A stretch of 64,000 nucleotides of DNA from JANQMX01 sp965247175 (GCA_965247175.1 OZ252006.1:558001-622000), one strand, 5' to 3'. Shown: positions 15,465-24,977, counted from the first letter of the stretch. Translations and numbers: made by a program. Notes: a model not told the origin generated them from the letters alone.

Positions 15465-18400
15465 TTAAGGAAGCTGACGCTTGAGCTCGTCGACACGGGT
15501 GTTCTGGTCTGCCGTGAGGTCCAAAGATGCCAAATTTTCCAAGACCTTAGATGCCATCGCGTCATCGCCGACGGTCAACAGAGCACGGGCGTAGAGGATC
15601 TGAATGTCGGCGTTCTCGGTCTCAGTGTCCGCGGCAGCCTTCAGAAGCTGCACCGCCTCCGCTGTTTTGCCGCGTTCGAGCTGTGCCCGTCCCATGGTTG
15701 CCATAACCAAGGGGTCATCCGCATCCAATTGTTGGGCACGCTCTGCAACGGCAAAACCCTCATCCACTGCACCGATCTCCAGCAGGGTGACGGCATAGTT
15801 GTTCAGCAGGCTGACATCCCGCGGAAAGGCGTCGGCAAGCCGCTCAAGCAGCGGCTTCGCGGCGCTGTAGTCCTGGGAGAGAAGATGGAAAGTGGCGAGG
15901 AGGCGGGTGGCAAAGACGTCGTCCGGGGAGGTCTCGAGCCATTCAGAGAGTGTCGCCCGGGCGGCGTCCGGCTGTGATGAATCCCAGAGGGCTTGGGCCA
16001 CGAGACGCACGCGTGGCGGCGTGCGCTCCAGCTCGACCGCTTTGCGGAAGGAGGCCACCGCATCAGTTGGGTTGCCGGTGGCCATGAGGTAGCGCCCATT
16101 CAGCTCGGCGACCGTCGCGTTTTCCGGCGCTTGTTCCAACAGCTTATCCATGTGAGCCGAGGCTTGGGAAAGCTGTCCCTGGGCGATGAAGGTTTGGGCC
16201 AGGAGCAGGCGGCTTTGCAGGTTGTCGGGGGAGAGCGCCAGTCCGGCAGTTAGCTGCGCGACAGCTTGTTCGGGCATGGCGGCTTGTAGATAGGCCTGGG
16301 CCGCCAAGTAACGCGCCGCGATGCCGCCGCCTTGCAGCTCCGCAAGGCGGGAAAGTAGGTCGGCTGCTTCCGCCGGCTGGTTGATGCCCTGATGCGCCAT
16401 GGCCAGGGTTTCCAGAAGCGGCGCCCGCGCAGGGTAATTCTGAACTTCTTCAGCGAGCAGATCGATTGTCTGCTGGTTTCGGTTGGTCACCAGATAGTAG
16501 CGGCCCAGGGCCAGCTTCAGGTCGATCGACTCGGGAAAGAGCGCCACGCCCTCTTCCAGCAGTCTTTCGGATGCGCCACGGTTGCCCAACCGCGCTTCGA
16601 CCTCGGCCAGCTGCAGGTAGGCACGGTCGGTCGAGCCTGCGGCGGCGATGAAATCACGAAGGACATCGCGCGCCTGGGTAGGGCTATCAAGTCGGGTGAG
16701 AATGGCCGCGGCGTTGAGCGCAGCCGTTTCGTTGTGGGGCTGGATGTCCAAGGTCCTGCGATAGGCCGCTAGGGCATCGCGCGTTTGGCCAGAGCTCATA
16801 AGAGCGAGCGCCAGGTCGTTGGATGCAATCGGCTCGTCCGGATAGAGCTGCTGAAAGCGGGTGGCCGCCGCCAAGCCCTCGGCGAAGCGCTGTTGCTGCA
16901 GTAGCCCGACAACGAGCCGGTGCCAGCCGTCTACGGTCTCGGGCAGACCCTCGGCCAGCTGCGGATTTTCCGCATCGTTCTGGCTCAGCGTCGTGGCTGC
17001 CAGCTGCAATGGGTTCTCGTTGTCCGCGAGCGCGATGTCGGCGCCGGACTCGACCTGCTGTTGAAGCGCGAGGAGCTCCGGTGAATCGGGCGTCAAGCGC
17101 AGGCCTTCCTGAAGCAGAACATTCGCGTAGGCAACATCTTCGCGCGCTACGCTCAAGGCCACTAGGGCCCGTCTCAGGCGCACGTTCTCCGGTGCGGCTT
17201 CCAGCGCCCTGGCGAGCACGTCGTGCGCCGCCTCGAGACGTTCGTCGTCGTAGTGAATGCTTGCAAGCGAGATGGCCGCAGAGGTCGCCGTCGGCTCCAA
17301 TGACAGGGCTTCTTCAAAGTCCGTCACTGCCGCGTCTTGCTCGTCAAGCGCTAGGTGCGCAAGGCCGGAGAGGGTATGGAACACGGGGTCTTCGCTCTGC
17401 TCATCGCCGAGCATCGCAAGCTCTTCCATGGCGGCGGTAGGCCGCTCCATGGCCAGCAGCGCCTGTGCGAGGCGCAAGCGGACCAATGCTCTATCCGGCT
17501 CCTGCGCCAAGACCGTACGCATGTGTCCGATAGCCTCCGCCAAGCGATCGCTTCGGATTTCCAGTTCGGCCAGCTGTGCACGGGCGCGCGTGTCTGTCGG
17601 ATCTTTGACAATATGGACGCGGAGGAACTCCGCGCCGAGGTCGTCTGCTCCCAAGACGTAGGCGATGGCCGCGGCGCGGCGTAGATCGACGCCCGGGGTG
17701 GTCGGGTCAAAGTCCAGAAGTTCTCTGGCCCTTGCGTCGCCGCCTTGCTGTGCCATGACCCAGGCGAGCGACAGACGCACGCCAATATTGTCGGGCCGTT
17801 CAGCCAGATGCTTGGTGAAGTACTCCCGCGCCAGCTCAAGATGATTGAGACGCAGGTTGGCGGTTCCGGCAACCGAGAGGGCCGGAGCATAACGCGGCGC
17901 GTCGCCCAGCAAGTCGTCTGCGATGGTGCGCGCCAGCTCATAGTCTTGTCCGGCCAGGGCAAGGTAAGCTTGCAGGTAACGCAGCTGCGCGTTGCCCGGT
18001 GCAATCTTCTCCAGCCTTTCGACGAGTTCGCGCGCCTGGTCGAGATTTCCGGCCAGGGTATGCGCGTTTGCCAAGGTTAGCTGAACGCGAGGCGAATGGC
18101 GCGCCAACTCGAAGGCGCGTGACAGAACCTCGGCGCTCGCCTCAGCCTCGCCTGACGCCAGGAGGATCTGTCCCTTGGAGAGCAGGGCCTCGACGTGATC
18201 CGGGTCCTGCGCCAGCGCCTGATCCAGATGGGTGAGCGCCTCTTCGAATCGGCCACCGTCGCGCGCAATGGCGGCCTTTGCCGCAAAGGCGTCGGCGTGC
18301 GGCCCGTCGTCCAGAACGCGAGACAGCAGGGTCTCCGCCGTGTTCCCCACGCCTTCGGCGTGATAGGCAAAGGCCTTTATAACCTGGAAATTGCGGGCCG

Positions 18401-18833
18401 CTGGCTCCTGCTCGAACTCGCCATAGGTTTCCACGAAGCGGAGGACTTCGTCATGCTTGCCCATGGCGCCTTTGGTGCGGGCGAGCAGAACGCGGGTTTC
18501 TTCCGTCTTGTCGCCGCGGGAGATCGCAGCTTCGAATTCCTTTTCCGCGGCAGCGAGGGCCTCGAGCGCCAAATAGGCGCGGGCCAGCTGCATGCGGGCG
18601 ACCGGATCTTGCGGGTCTTGCTGAACGGCGTTTTTCAGCTGTATCGCCGCGGCCGGCGCCCGGCCAGCCTCTAGATGTTCGACACCGGAGGCGATGTAGT
18701 CGGCAGCAGTCCGGTCGCCGGCATCGTCGCAGGCGGCGACCAGCAAGAGCGCAGCGATGCAGGCAAAGCGGCGCAGTGCGCCGAATGTGCGACTGCTGTC
18801 GCGGCTCAAGTCGAGTGCAACATTTGCGTGCAA
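15465..18833 (-). CDS. prsT: PEP-CTERM system TPR-repeat lipoprotein PrsT
   Basis: 1122 residues. A signal peptide ends in the lipobox LLVAAC (Cys at about residue 35). About 30 consecutive tetratricopeptide units follow (ADYIASGVEHLEAGRAPAAAIQLKNAVQQDPQDPVARMQLARAYLA and so on), with a short non-TPR break near residue 600. This is the architecture of the PrsT lipoprotein that occurs with exosortase systems. It is expected at the outer or inner membrane as a scaffold, perhaps for polysaccharide export or sorting. The start is a TTG at 18833: GGGGGA lies exactly 7 bases upstream, and no ATG or GTG gives both a ribosome site and an intact signal peptide. It stands alone on the minus strand, upstream of the PEP-CTERM gene. 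An imperfect hairpin after its stop may end the transcript. Confidence 0.92.
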   Translation of the reverse strand: MHANVALDLSRDSSRTFGALRRFACIAALLLVAACDDAGDRTAADYIASGVEHLEAGRAPAAAIQLKNAVQQDPQDPVARMQLARAYLALEALAAAEKEFEAAISRGDKTEETRVLLARTKGAMGKHDEVLRFVETYGEFEQEPAARNFQVIKAFAYHAEGVGNTAETLLSRVLDDGPHADAFAAKAAIARDGGRFEEALTHLDQALAQDPDHVEALLSKGQILLASGEAEASAEVLSRAFELARHSPRVQLTLANAHTLAGNLDQARELVERLEKIAPGNAQLRYLQAYLALAGQDYELARTIADDLLGDAPRYAPALSVAGTANLRLNHLELAREYFTKHLAERPDNIGVRLSLAWVMAQQGGDARARELLDFDPTTPGVDLRRAAAIAYVLGADDLGAEFLRVHIVKDPTDTRARAQLAELEIRSDRLAEAIGHMRTVLAQEPDRALVRLRLAQALLAMERPTAAMEELAMLGDEQSEDPVFHTLSGLAHLALDEQDAAVTDFEEALSLEPTATSAAISLASIHYDDERLEAAHDVLARALEAAPENVRLRRALVALSVAREDVAYANVLLQEGLRLTPDSPELLALQQQVESGADIALADNENPLQLAATTLSQNDAENPQLAEGLPETVDGWHRLVVGLLQQQRFAEGLAAATRFQQLYPDEPIASNDLALALMSSGQTRDALAAYRRTLDIQPHNETAALNAAAILTRLDSPTQARDVLRDFIAAAGSTDRAYLQLAEVEARLGNRGASERLLEEGVALFPESIDLKLALGRYYLVTNRNQQTIDLLAEEVQNYPARAPLLETLAMAHQGINQPAEAADLLSRLAELQGGGIAARYLAAQAYLQAAMPEQAVAQLTAGLALSPDNLQSRLLLAQTFIAQGQLSQASAHMDKLLEQAPENATVAELNGRYLMATGNPTDAVASFRKAVELERTPPRVRLVAQALWDSSQPDAARATLSEWLETSPDDVFATRLLATFHLLSQDYSAAKPLLERLADAFPRDVSLLNNYAVTLLEIGAVDEGFAVAERAQQLDADDPLVMATMGRAQLERGKTAEAVQLLKAAADTETENADIQILYARALLTVGDDAMASKVLENLASLDLTADQNTRVDELKRQLP

Positions 18834-19084
18834 CTGACAATCCCCCTTTCGCGCGCTGGCGAGATAGTAGGCGAACTTTGGAAATTAACTATAAAGGGCC
18901 AGCGTTATCCCCATACGAGCGCCCCTTCCCCGAGACGTCGAGACTACTGCATTGTCACCATACCGTCAAAAGACTTACCGATAGGAAAGTGGCGCTGACG
19001 CGGCAGCCTGGCTATATCACCGCGAACCTTTACAACCGCTTTTTTTATTGAGGTTTTCTGCTGGCGTGGCGCTGCCGGCAGGGC

Positions 19085-20005
19085 TCAGGAGTGGGCCAGT
19101 CTGCGGCGGCTACGCCGCCGTCTGTGGTGACGGCCGCGTCTTCTCTTTTGGCGCGCACGGCTCCACTTGATAGCCACGCCTATGGCGAAGAGCCCCACGA
19201 CTGCCCCAAGGGAAAGAAGCAGGTAGGCGTAGATCCGGAAGTCGGAGATGACCTCAACAATGAGGTCTTGAAGTTCCCCGATGGTTGTTTGGCTTTGGCG
19301 GGGCGCTGCCGGTACTGGGCTACCGTCGCCATAGCCGTCCGCCGCGTTGCCCCCTTGAGCGCCTTGGCGTGACACGGCTGTGTCGTCCTCGCGCGGTGCG
19401 CGATCGGTTACGCTCCCGCCCCTGAGGGATTCCGGCAGTTCAAGCTCCAAGCTCTCCCGCGGATCGACGTCCTTCAAGAGGGATTTGATCTCATCGAAAG
19501 GGTCGTCTTCGGCGTCCGGCCGAGTTGAGGCGGGCGGCTGTCTCTGCTGTCCGGCGGCATCCTCGAACAGGTCTTTGAGGAGTTCTGAGTCATCGGACCA
19601 GGTGTCCGTCGGGACTCCTTCCTCGGTCGATCTTTGCAGATTGGGTTCGGTCGGCTGGTCGCCGGATGTCGAGTCGCCTTGGTTTCCGGCGGAGGGTCGA
19701 TCTTCTCCAGACCCCGGCGCGAGCTCGTTTTCAATCGTCTGCGCGAGTTGGGCTTCTGGAGACTGCTGTGCCAAGGAACGGTCGGCCGTCAGGCAGGTCG
19801 TCCCGCTGGCAAGCAGCAGAAGGACGATTGCCAGGACAAGCGGCTCCGTTCGGCCGCAGCCGCTATTGCCGAAGCGGGTGTCGCACCGCCCAGTGGCAAT
19901 AGCTGCGGGGGCTCCGGCCCGCGCAGCTTGTCTAGTTAGAAACCACAGCACTCCGTCGCCCACCAACAGAGTTGCCGCACGAAAAGCGCGGCTATCTATT
20001 GCCAA
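19085..20005 (-). CDS. Unrecognised membrane protein with acidic linker and Arg-rich C-terminal tail
   Basis: 306 residues; I do not recognise a family. A hydrophobic segment near residues 55-75 (EPLVLAIVLLLLASGTTCL, then ADRSLAQQS) looks like a signal peptide or anchor. About 170 acidic, Ser/Pro/Gln-rich, probably disordered residues follow, with two short amphipathic stretches (ELLKDLFEDA and DEIKSLLKDVDPRESLELELPESL). A second membrane helix (about 258-280) leads into a very basic tail (KWSRARQKRRRGRHHRRRRSRRRL). The first codon is a TTG at 20005 with AGGA 9 bases upstream, so the true start is uncertain and may be further in. It sits between prsT and the amidotransferase-prsKR operon, which suggests a role in the same system. 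The helix-plus-arginine end resembles a sorting tail but has no PEP motif. Confidence 0.6.
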   Translation of the reverse strand: MAIDSRAFRAATLLVGDGVLWFLTRQAARAGAPAAIATGRCDTRFGNSGCGRTEPLVLAIVLLLLASGTTCLTADRSLAQQSPEAQLAQTIENELAPGSGEDRPSAGNQGDSTSGDQPTEPNLQRSTEEGVPTDTWSDDSELLKDLFEDAAGQQRQPPASTRPDAEDDPFDEIKSLLKDVDPRESLELELPESLRGGSVTDRAPREDDTAVSRQGAQGGNAADGYGDGSPVPAAPRQSQTTIGELQDLIVEVISDFRIYAYLLLSLGAVVGLFAIGVAIKWSRARQKRRRGRHHRRRRSRRRLAHS

Positions 20006-20103
20006 CGATACTAATCCTGATCAGGAAGACCACAGCTTTTTCGTTAATGGCAGAGTAAGATCAGCGGTGATAGCTAGGCGTGGGGCCGAGTCCTGCCGAA
20101 ACA

Positions 20104-20119
20104 TGGCACGCTTCGCGCC
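20104..20119 (+). promoter_or_regulatory. Sigma-54-like promoter upstream of amidotransferase-prsK-prsR
   Basis: TGGCACG-CTTC-GCGCC has a perfect -24 half and the GC of the -12 half at correct spacing, although the two T bases are replaced. Transcription would start near 20130, 46 bases before the ATG at 20176. No TGTAAAG dyad is visible upstream; a CCTGATCAGG palindrome lies at 20015-20024. Confidence 0.45.
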
Positions 20120-20175
20120 GTGTGCTCTGCTCGCTAGGAGCCTCGTGCGAGCCATGCAAAGGGAGCACGCCGCAG

Positions 20176-21276
20176 ATGAACACTCGATGTAAGCTCTGTT
20201 TGTTGCCGGCTGTCGTTCCAGGAGCCAACCTGGATGCAGAGGGAGTCTGTGCCTTCTGCCGTGAGGAGCGGGGACCGCGGGAACGCGCGGCCGAACAAGA
20301 ACGGCAGAGCTTCGAGCGTGACTTGGAGGCGACCTTGGCTGCCGCACATGGCAAGGGACGCTATGACGCGCTGGTCTGCCTGAGCGGTGGCAAGGATAGC
20401 CTCTATCTGCTTTACCGCCTCAAAGTGGACTACGGCCTTAAGCTGCTTGCCTTCACAACAGACTTCAACATTCCGCCGATTGCCTGGGGCAACATCCGAC
20501 AGGCCTTGTCCCGCCTGGATATTGATCACCTAGTCTATCGGCCCAGCGAAGCCTTCTACCGAAAGCTCCTGCGCTATTTGCTGAGCCATCAAGAGGAAAG
20601 GGGCGCGGTCTACACGATCTCCTATGTCTACGCGCCGCTCTTCGAAGGCGATGCCTTGGCTCAGGCCATGGCCTTGGACATCCCGCTGGTCTTTGCGGGC
20701 TACTCGCCTGGGCAGCCGGAGCGGGAGCGCATGGTCTACGAGTTTGATCCCAGGCTCGTCGCAGAGACCGATTGGACACCGCCGGCCTTGCGTGACGCCG
20801 GCCTGTTCGACGACGAGGAGCTGAGCCGGTTCTGGAACCCCCTGGCACGCGCGAAAGGCAAGCGCTTTCCTCGCTACATCGCGCCGCTGCATGCTTGGGA
20901 CTATGCTCAGGACCAGATTATGGACATCGTCTACGAGAAGGGCTTGGTGGCCAGAAAACGCCATGCAAATCCCATCTTGAGCAACTATCCCATCAATTGG
21001 CTGCTGATGTACTCGGACCTTAGGAACTTTGGCTACAATCCCTATGCGCCCGAGTTCGCAGGCTTGATCAGAGAGGGTAAGGCGAGCCTAAGCTATTGGC
21101 GCGTGATGAGCCCGATTGTCGACTTCCTCATTCGGAACAAGCTCGGCCCGGCCAGGGAGGTGTCTCGCTCACTCGCCTGGTTGGGCATGACACCCGAGGA
21201 GCTGAAGATCACGATGCCGCGCGGCGCCTACGATCCACCCTATCCGGAGCCTGCGGCGGCCGCGCAAGCCGTGTAG
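20176..21276 (+). CDS. PP-loop amidotransferase of the N-acetyl sugar amidotransferase (WbpG/PseA-like) type
   Basis: 366 residues. The N-terminus has a zinc-ribbon-like pair CKLC (residues 5-8) and CAFC (about 26-29). The PP-loop ATP-pyrophosphatase motif SGGKDS is at about residues 76-81, and the body carries GLKLLAFTTDFN, SYVYAPLFEGDALAQAMALDIPLVFAGYSPGQ and an YPINWLLMY block. Related enzymes use ammonia and ATP to make amidino or amide groups on nucleotide-linked sugars in surface polysaccharides. The glutaminase partner (HisH-like) is not in the window. The ATG at 20176 is chosen because family members begin a few residues before the first CxxC and because the -24/-12 site lies at 20104. 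The stop is 63 bases before prsK, so it probably shares the prsKR transcript. Confidence 0.75.
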   Translation: MNTRCKLCLLPAVVPGANLDAEGVCAFCREERGPRERAAEQERQSFERDLEATLAAAHGKGRYDALVCLSGGKDSLYLLYRLKVDYGLKLLAFTTDFNIPPIAWGNIRQALSRLDIDHLVYRPSEAFYRKLLRYLLSHQEERGAVYTISYVYAPLFEGDALAQAMALDIPLVFAGYSPGQPERERMVYEFDPRLVAETDWTPPALRDAGLFDDEELSRFWNPLARAKGKRFPRYIAPLHAWDYAQDQIMDIVYEKGLVARKRHANPILSNYPINWLLMYSDLRNFGYNPYAPEFAGLIREGKASLSYWRVMSPIVDFLIRNKLGPAREVSRSLAWLGMTPEELKITMPRGAYDPPYPEPAAAAQAV

Positions 21277-21339
21277 AATGTGTGCCGAGGCTGTGGAGAC
21301 CGATCGGCATCGGTCAGCCCCAGCCCGGCCGAGGAAAGG

Positions 21340-23451
21340 ATGAGCGTGGCGGGAGAGAGCGGTAGCCTGGCGATCGACATGGGCATGCTCGGGTACGGGC
21401 TTTCGGCGCTCGGCTTCCTGGCCATCGCCTTGCTCGTTCTCTTCGGCTGGCGCGCCTCGCTGAACAAGTGGCTGCTTTTTGCCGCGTGCCTGGTGTCCGC
21501 GTTTTGGAGCCTGGGGGCTGTCGCGCCGAGCTTGGTCGGCGGCGCTCAGGATTGGCTGGGCTTGCTGGCGCCCCTGCGCACCAGCCTTTGGGCCGGCCTG
21601 CTTCTATCGATCCTTAACTCTGCACGGGAAGGCGAGGGGCGGCGCGCAACCGTTGCGACCGCATGCGTGCTCGCGCTCATACCGGCGATCCACCTAGTTT
21701 TCGGCATCGTTCCCATGGTGCCGGATGAGCGGCTGGTGTTGCTTCTGCTGTTGCCCAACATCGCCGGGCCGGTGATCGGTCTTATCTTGATCGAAAGCAC
21801 GCTGCGCTCTTGCGACGAGGAGCAGCGCTGGCGCCTCAAGTTCCTCTTTCTCGGTCTTGGCCTGCTCTTCGCGTTCGATCTCTTTCTCTATGCCCAGGTC
21901 CTGATCCTCGGCATCTACAGTCCGGAGATACAGCTCTCTCGGAGCTTGGTGCAGGTCCTGGCCCTGCCGTTTCTTGCCGTCTTCGCGCTGCGCAACGCCT
22001 TCACCGAGCGTCCTATTCAGCTGTCGCACAGCGCGGCGCTCCACTCCACCGCCTTCATTGCCAGCGGCGGCTATCTCGTGCTGATGACCCTGGGTGCGCT
22101 GGTCATCCATCGCTATGCCGGCGAGTGGCGCACGGCGGCGCAGGTGGTCTTCCTGGCCGGCGCCTTCGCGGTTCTGTTCCTGGTGCTGGCGTCGGGTGCC
22201 GCGCGGGCCAAGGCCAAGGTCCTCATCGGCCGCCATGTCTTCCGCTCCAAGTACGATTTCCGCGCCGAATGGCGAAAGTTCACGGCCACCTTGTCCGGGG
22301 AGGAGCGTGGCGTTCCGCTGGAGATGCGCGTCATCAAGGCCTTGGCCGATATCGTGGAGAGCACCGGTGGCGAGCTCTGGGCCAAGCAAGGGCAAACCTT
22401 CCGTCTGCTCTCGACCTGGAACTTCGGGCCGGTGACGGACGACCGAAGCCTCTATCCCAAGATGTTCCGCCGCTACATGCTGACGCCCGACATCGTCGAT
22501 GTGGATGCGGTGCGAGGCGGCCTTGGCGCCGCCGCGGGTGAGCCCAGCCATAGCGGTTCGTTTCTGAGGTCCTGGATCCTCGTTCCCTTATCGCACCGCG
22601 GCGAGGTGGTTGCTTGGGTTGTGCTGGGACGCCCGCGTGCCAGGCGTGAGCTCGACAGCGAAGACCGCGAGCTGCTGTCGCTTGCGGCCAGCCAGGCGGC
22701 GAGTCATCTGGCCGAGCATCAGGCAATGGAGGCGCTTGCCGAAACGCGCGAATTCGAGCGCTTCAGTCGCCAGTATGCCTTTGTCGTTCACGATATGAAA
22801 AACCTCGTCAGTCAGCTTTCGCTGCTGCTGGGGAACTTCCATCGACACAAGGACAAGCCCGAGTTTCTCGAAGACATGATGGAGACGGTTGGAGAAGCGG
22901 TTGGCCGCATGCAGGACCTGATCGACCGGATCAACGCCTTCAAGGGCGAGGGAGGCGGGAGCGGAAAGGACCAACTGGTCGATCTTGCGGACTTTTTGAA
23001 GTCGGAGGCGGCTCTGGCCGACGCGTTGCCGAGCCACGAGTTGGAGATTGCTGAGCAGGCTGCCGAGGCGCGGGTTAAGGCCGATGCGGAACGGCTGCGC
23101 CATGTGATCGCTCACCTCATTGGAAATGCGCGAGAAGCCGCGGGCACGAACGGAGAGGTGACCGTATCGTTGGACCTCGATGAGCCCTTTGCTGTATTGG
23201 AGGTCAGCGACAACGGCCCCGGTATGGATGTCGAGTTCATTCAAACAAAGCTCTTCAAGCCGTTTCGCTCCACCAAGAGCGATGGGCTGGGTGTTGGCGC
23301 CTTTCAATGCTTGGACTTTGCGCGGGAAGCCGGCGGTGACCTGCGGGTCATCAGCAGCCCAGGCTCCGGCACAACCATGAGACTTCTTTTGCCCTTGGCC
23401 AGCGATGCCGGTGCGGCAGAGCCAACCCGGGCGATGGGGCAGAGCCGATGA
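21340..23451 (+). CDS. prsK: PEP-CTERM system sensor histidine kinase PrsK
   Basis: 703 residues. Seven or more membrane helices fill about residues 1-280, then a GAF-like cytoplasmic region (about 300-460), then the kinase core. The phospho-acceptor is His484 in FVVHDMKNLVSQLSLLLGNF, a His-Asp-Met-Lys H-box shared by PrsK proteins. The ATP-binding lid follows: HLIGNAREAAG (N-box), VSDNGPGMD (G1) and GLGVGAF (G2). The ATG at 21340 follows GAGGAAAGG; an earlier in-frame GTG at 21280 has no ribosome site. The last 4 bases overlap prsR (ATGA), so the pair is translationally coupled. It is expected to phosphorylate PrsR in response to an envelope signal, perhaps the state of polysaccharide or sorting. 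Confidence 0.93.
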   Translation: MSVAGESGSLAIDMGMLGYGLSALGFLAIALLVLFGWRASLNKWLLFAACLVSAFWSLGAVAPSLVGGAQDWLGLLAPLRTSLWAGLLLSILNSAREGEGRRATVATACVLALIPAIHLVFGIVPMVPDERLVLLLLLPNIAGPVIGLILIESTLRSCDEEQRWRLKFLFLGLGLLFAFDLFLYAQVLILGIYSPEIQLSRSLVQVLALPFLAVFALRNAFTERPIQLSHSAALHSTAFIASGGYLVLMTLGALVIHRYAGEWRTAAQVVFLAGAFAVLFLVLASGAARAKAKVLIGRHVFRSKYDFRAEWRKFTATLSGEERGVPLEMRVIKALADIVESTGGELWAKQGQTFRLLSTWNFGPVTDDRSLYPKMFRRYMLTPDIVDVDAVRGGLGAAAGEPSHSGSFLRSWILVPLSHRGEVVAWVVLGRPRARRELDSEDRELLSLAASQAASHLAEHQAMEALAETREFERFSRQYAFVVHDMKNLVSQLSLLLGNFHRHKDKPEFLEDMMETVGEAVGRMQDLIDRINAFKGEGGGSGKDQLVDLADFLKSEAALADALPSHELEIAEQAAEARVKADAERLRHVIAHLIGNAREAAGTNGEVTVSLDLDEPFAVLEVSDNGPGMDVEFIQTKLFKPFRSTKSDGLGVGAFQCLDFAREAGGDLRVISSPGSGTTMRLLLPLASDAGAAEPTRAMGQSR

Positions 23452-24836
23452 CGGAGAACACCAGAAAGCTGCTGATCGTCGATGACGAGCCCGGCATTCG
23501 ACGCCAACTGAAATGGGCGTTCGACGGCGTGGACGTTCAGCTGGCCGAAGACCGAAAGAGCGCGATCGCAAAGCAGGCGGAGAGTCCCGGTTCGGTCGTG
23601 TTGCTCGACCTCGGTTTGCCGCCGAATCAGGATGGTCCGAGTGAAGGTCTCGCGACCCTCAAGGCCATCATGGAGAAGACCCCTCACGCCAAGGTCATCG
23701 TCATGACGGGGCAGACAGAGCGGGACTACGCTTTAAAGTCCATCGCTCTGGGTGCCTACGACTTCTATGCCAAGCCTCTGGACCTTGATGAGGTCACGCT
23801 GATCGTCGAGCGTGCCTTTCTTCTCTACGAGCTTGAGGAGGAGAACCGCCGGCTACAGGCGGCGCAGGGCGCCGGGGCTTTGCCCGGCCTGCTGACCAAC
23901 AGCCCCGCCATGAAGGAGGTCTGCACCTCGATCACGCGTTTTGCCCGCGCCGACGTGGCTGTTTTGATCATCGGAGAAAGCGGCACCGGAAAGGAGCTTC
24001 TTGCGCGCGCCGTTCATACACAAAGCGGCCGGGCGGATGGGCCGTTTGTCGCCATCAACTGCGCGGCCATTCCGGAGAACCTGCTGGAAAGCGAATTGTT
24101 CGGCTACGAGAAGGGCGCCTTCACAGGCGCGCATAGAACCACGCCTGGAAAGATCGAGCAGGCCAACCATGGGACGCTCTTTCTGGATGAGATCGGCGAT
24201 CTGCCCATGGCGTTGCAGGCCAAGCTGTTGCGATTCTTGCAGGAAAGGATGGTCGAGCGCGTCGGCGGACGGCGCGAAATCGCGGTGGATATCCGGATCG
24301 TCTCCGCCACCAACAAGGACGTGGAGAGTATGGTGGCAGAGCAGGCGTTCCGCGAGGACCTCTACTTTCGCCTTGGCGAGGCCGTGGTCTCTGTGCCGCC
24401 TCTGCGTGAGCGCCCGGAAGACAAGGTGCTGATCGCGCAGAACTTTCTCGACAGCTGGCTGGCCGAGCAGGGGCTGCCAGCGATGCGCTTCTCGGCCAAT
24501 GCCCTTGCGGCAATCTCACAGTTTGGTTGGCCCGGCAACGTGCGCGAGCTCCAGAACCGGGTGAAGCGAGCTGCCGTATCGGCGGAAGACTCTCTGATCG
24601 AGTCGGCGGACTTGGGCCTGGATGCCAAGCAGGCGGCGGAAGCGACCCTATACACCCTCAAGGAAGCGCGTCAGCGGGCCGAGGCGCAGGCTATCAACAA
24701 CGCCCTGCTGCATGCAGATGGCAATGTCACCAAAGCCGCCAAGCTTCTCGGGGTCAGTCGGCCGACGCTCTATCAGCTGATGAGAGAACACCATCAGAAG
24801 ATCGAGCCTTCAAAGGACGACGTGGCCGCCGACTGA
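23448..24836 (+). CDS. prsR: PEP-CTERM system response regulator PrsR (NtrC family, sigma-54 activator)
   Basis: 462 residues. A receiver domain has acidic pocket D12/D13 and phospho-acceptor D54 (VVLLDLGLPP), with the switch Lys in YAKPLDL. The AAA+ domain has Walker A GESGTGKELLARAVH, the sigma-54 contact loop GAFTGA at residues 223-228, GTLFLDEIGDLP, and the arginine-finger region FREDLYFRL. A C-terminal Fis-type helix-turn-helix reads NVTKAAKLLGVSRPTLYQLM. It activates RpoN-dependent promoters. The -24/-12 sites with paired dyads at 8.1 kb and 15.4 kb are the obvious targets in this window. Known PrsR proteins control PEP-CTERM genes. The start overlaps prsK by 4 bases. Confidence 0.95.
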   Translation: MTENTRKLLIVDDEPGIRRQLKWAFDGVDVQLAEDRKSAIAKQAESPGSVVLLDLGLPPNQDGPSEGLATLKAIMEKTPHAKVIVMTGQTERDYALKSIALGAYDFYAKPLDLDEVTLIVERAFLLYELEEENRRLQAAQGAGALPGLLTNSPAMKEVCTSITRFARADVAVLIIGESGTGKELLARAVHTQSGRADGPFVAINCAAIPENLLESELFGYEKGAFTGAHRTTPGKIEQANHGTLFLDEIGDLPMALQAKLLRFLQERMVERVGGRREIAVDIRIVSATNKDVESMVAEQAFREDLYFRLGEAVVSVPPLRERPEDKVLIAQNFLDSWLAEQGLPAMRFSANALAAISQFGWPGNVRELQNRVKRAAVSAEDSLIESADLGLDAKQAAEATLYTLKEARQRAEAQAINNALLHADGNVTKAAKLLGVSRPTLYQLMREHHQKIEPSKDDVAAD

Positions 24837-24887
24837 AACACGTTTTCGAGCAGATATGCGTGATCCGTCGATGGCCGTCGACGGCAC

Positions 24888-24919
24888 AAAAAAATGCGCC
24901 GGCAGTGAAGACTGCCGGC
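24888..24919 (-). terminator. Intrinsic terminator of the small membrane-protein gene
   Basis: On the minus strand GCCGGCAGT-cttc-ACTGCCGGC is a perfect 9-bp stem with a 4-base loop, followed by GCA and seven T. It lies 58 bases after the stop at 24978. It is also positioned after prsR on the plus strand but has no T-run in that direction. Confidence 0.9.
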
Positions 24920-24977
24920 ACTCGTGCATTCTGGTTAGACCTGTAAAATCTAGCGCTCTTTAGCCGCCGTTGGTTGG

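Noticed and set aside
19017..19034. TGTAAAG dyad upstream of prsT
   Set aside because: Only one half-site (CTTTACA at 19028-19034) is present and no -24/-12 promoter with correct spacing follows.
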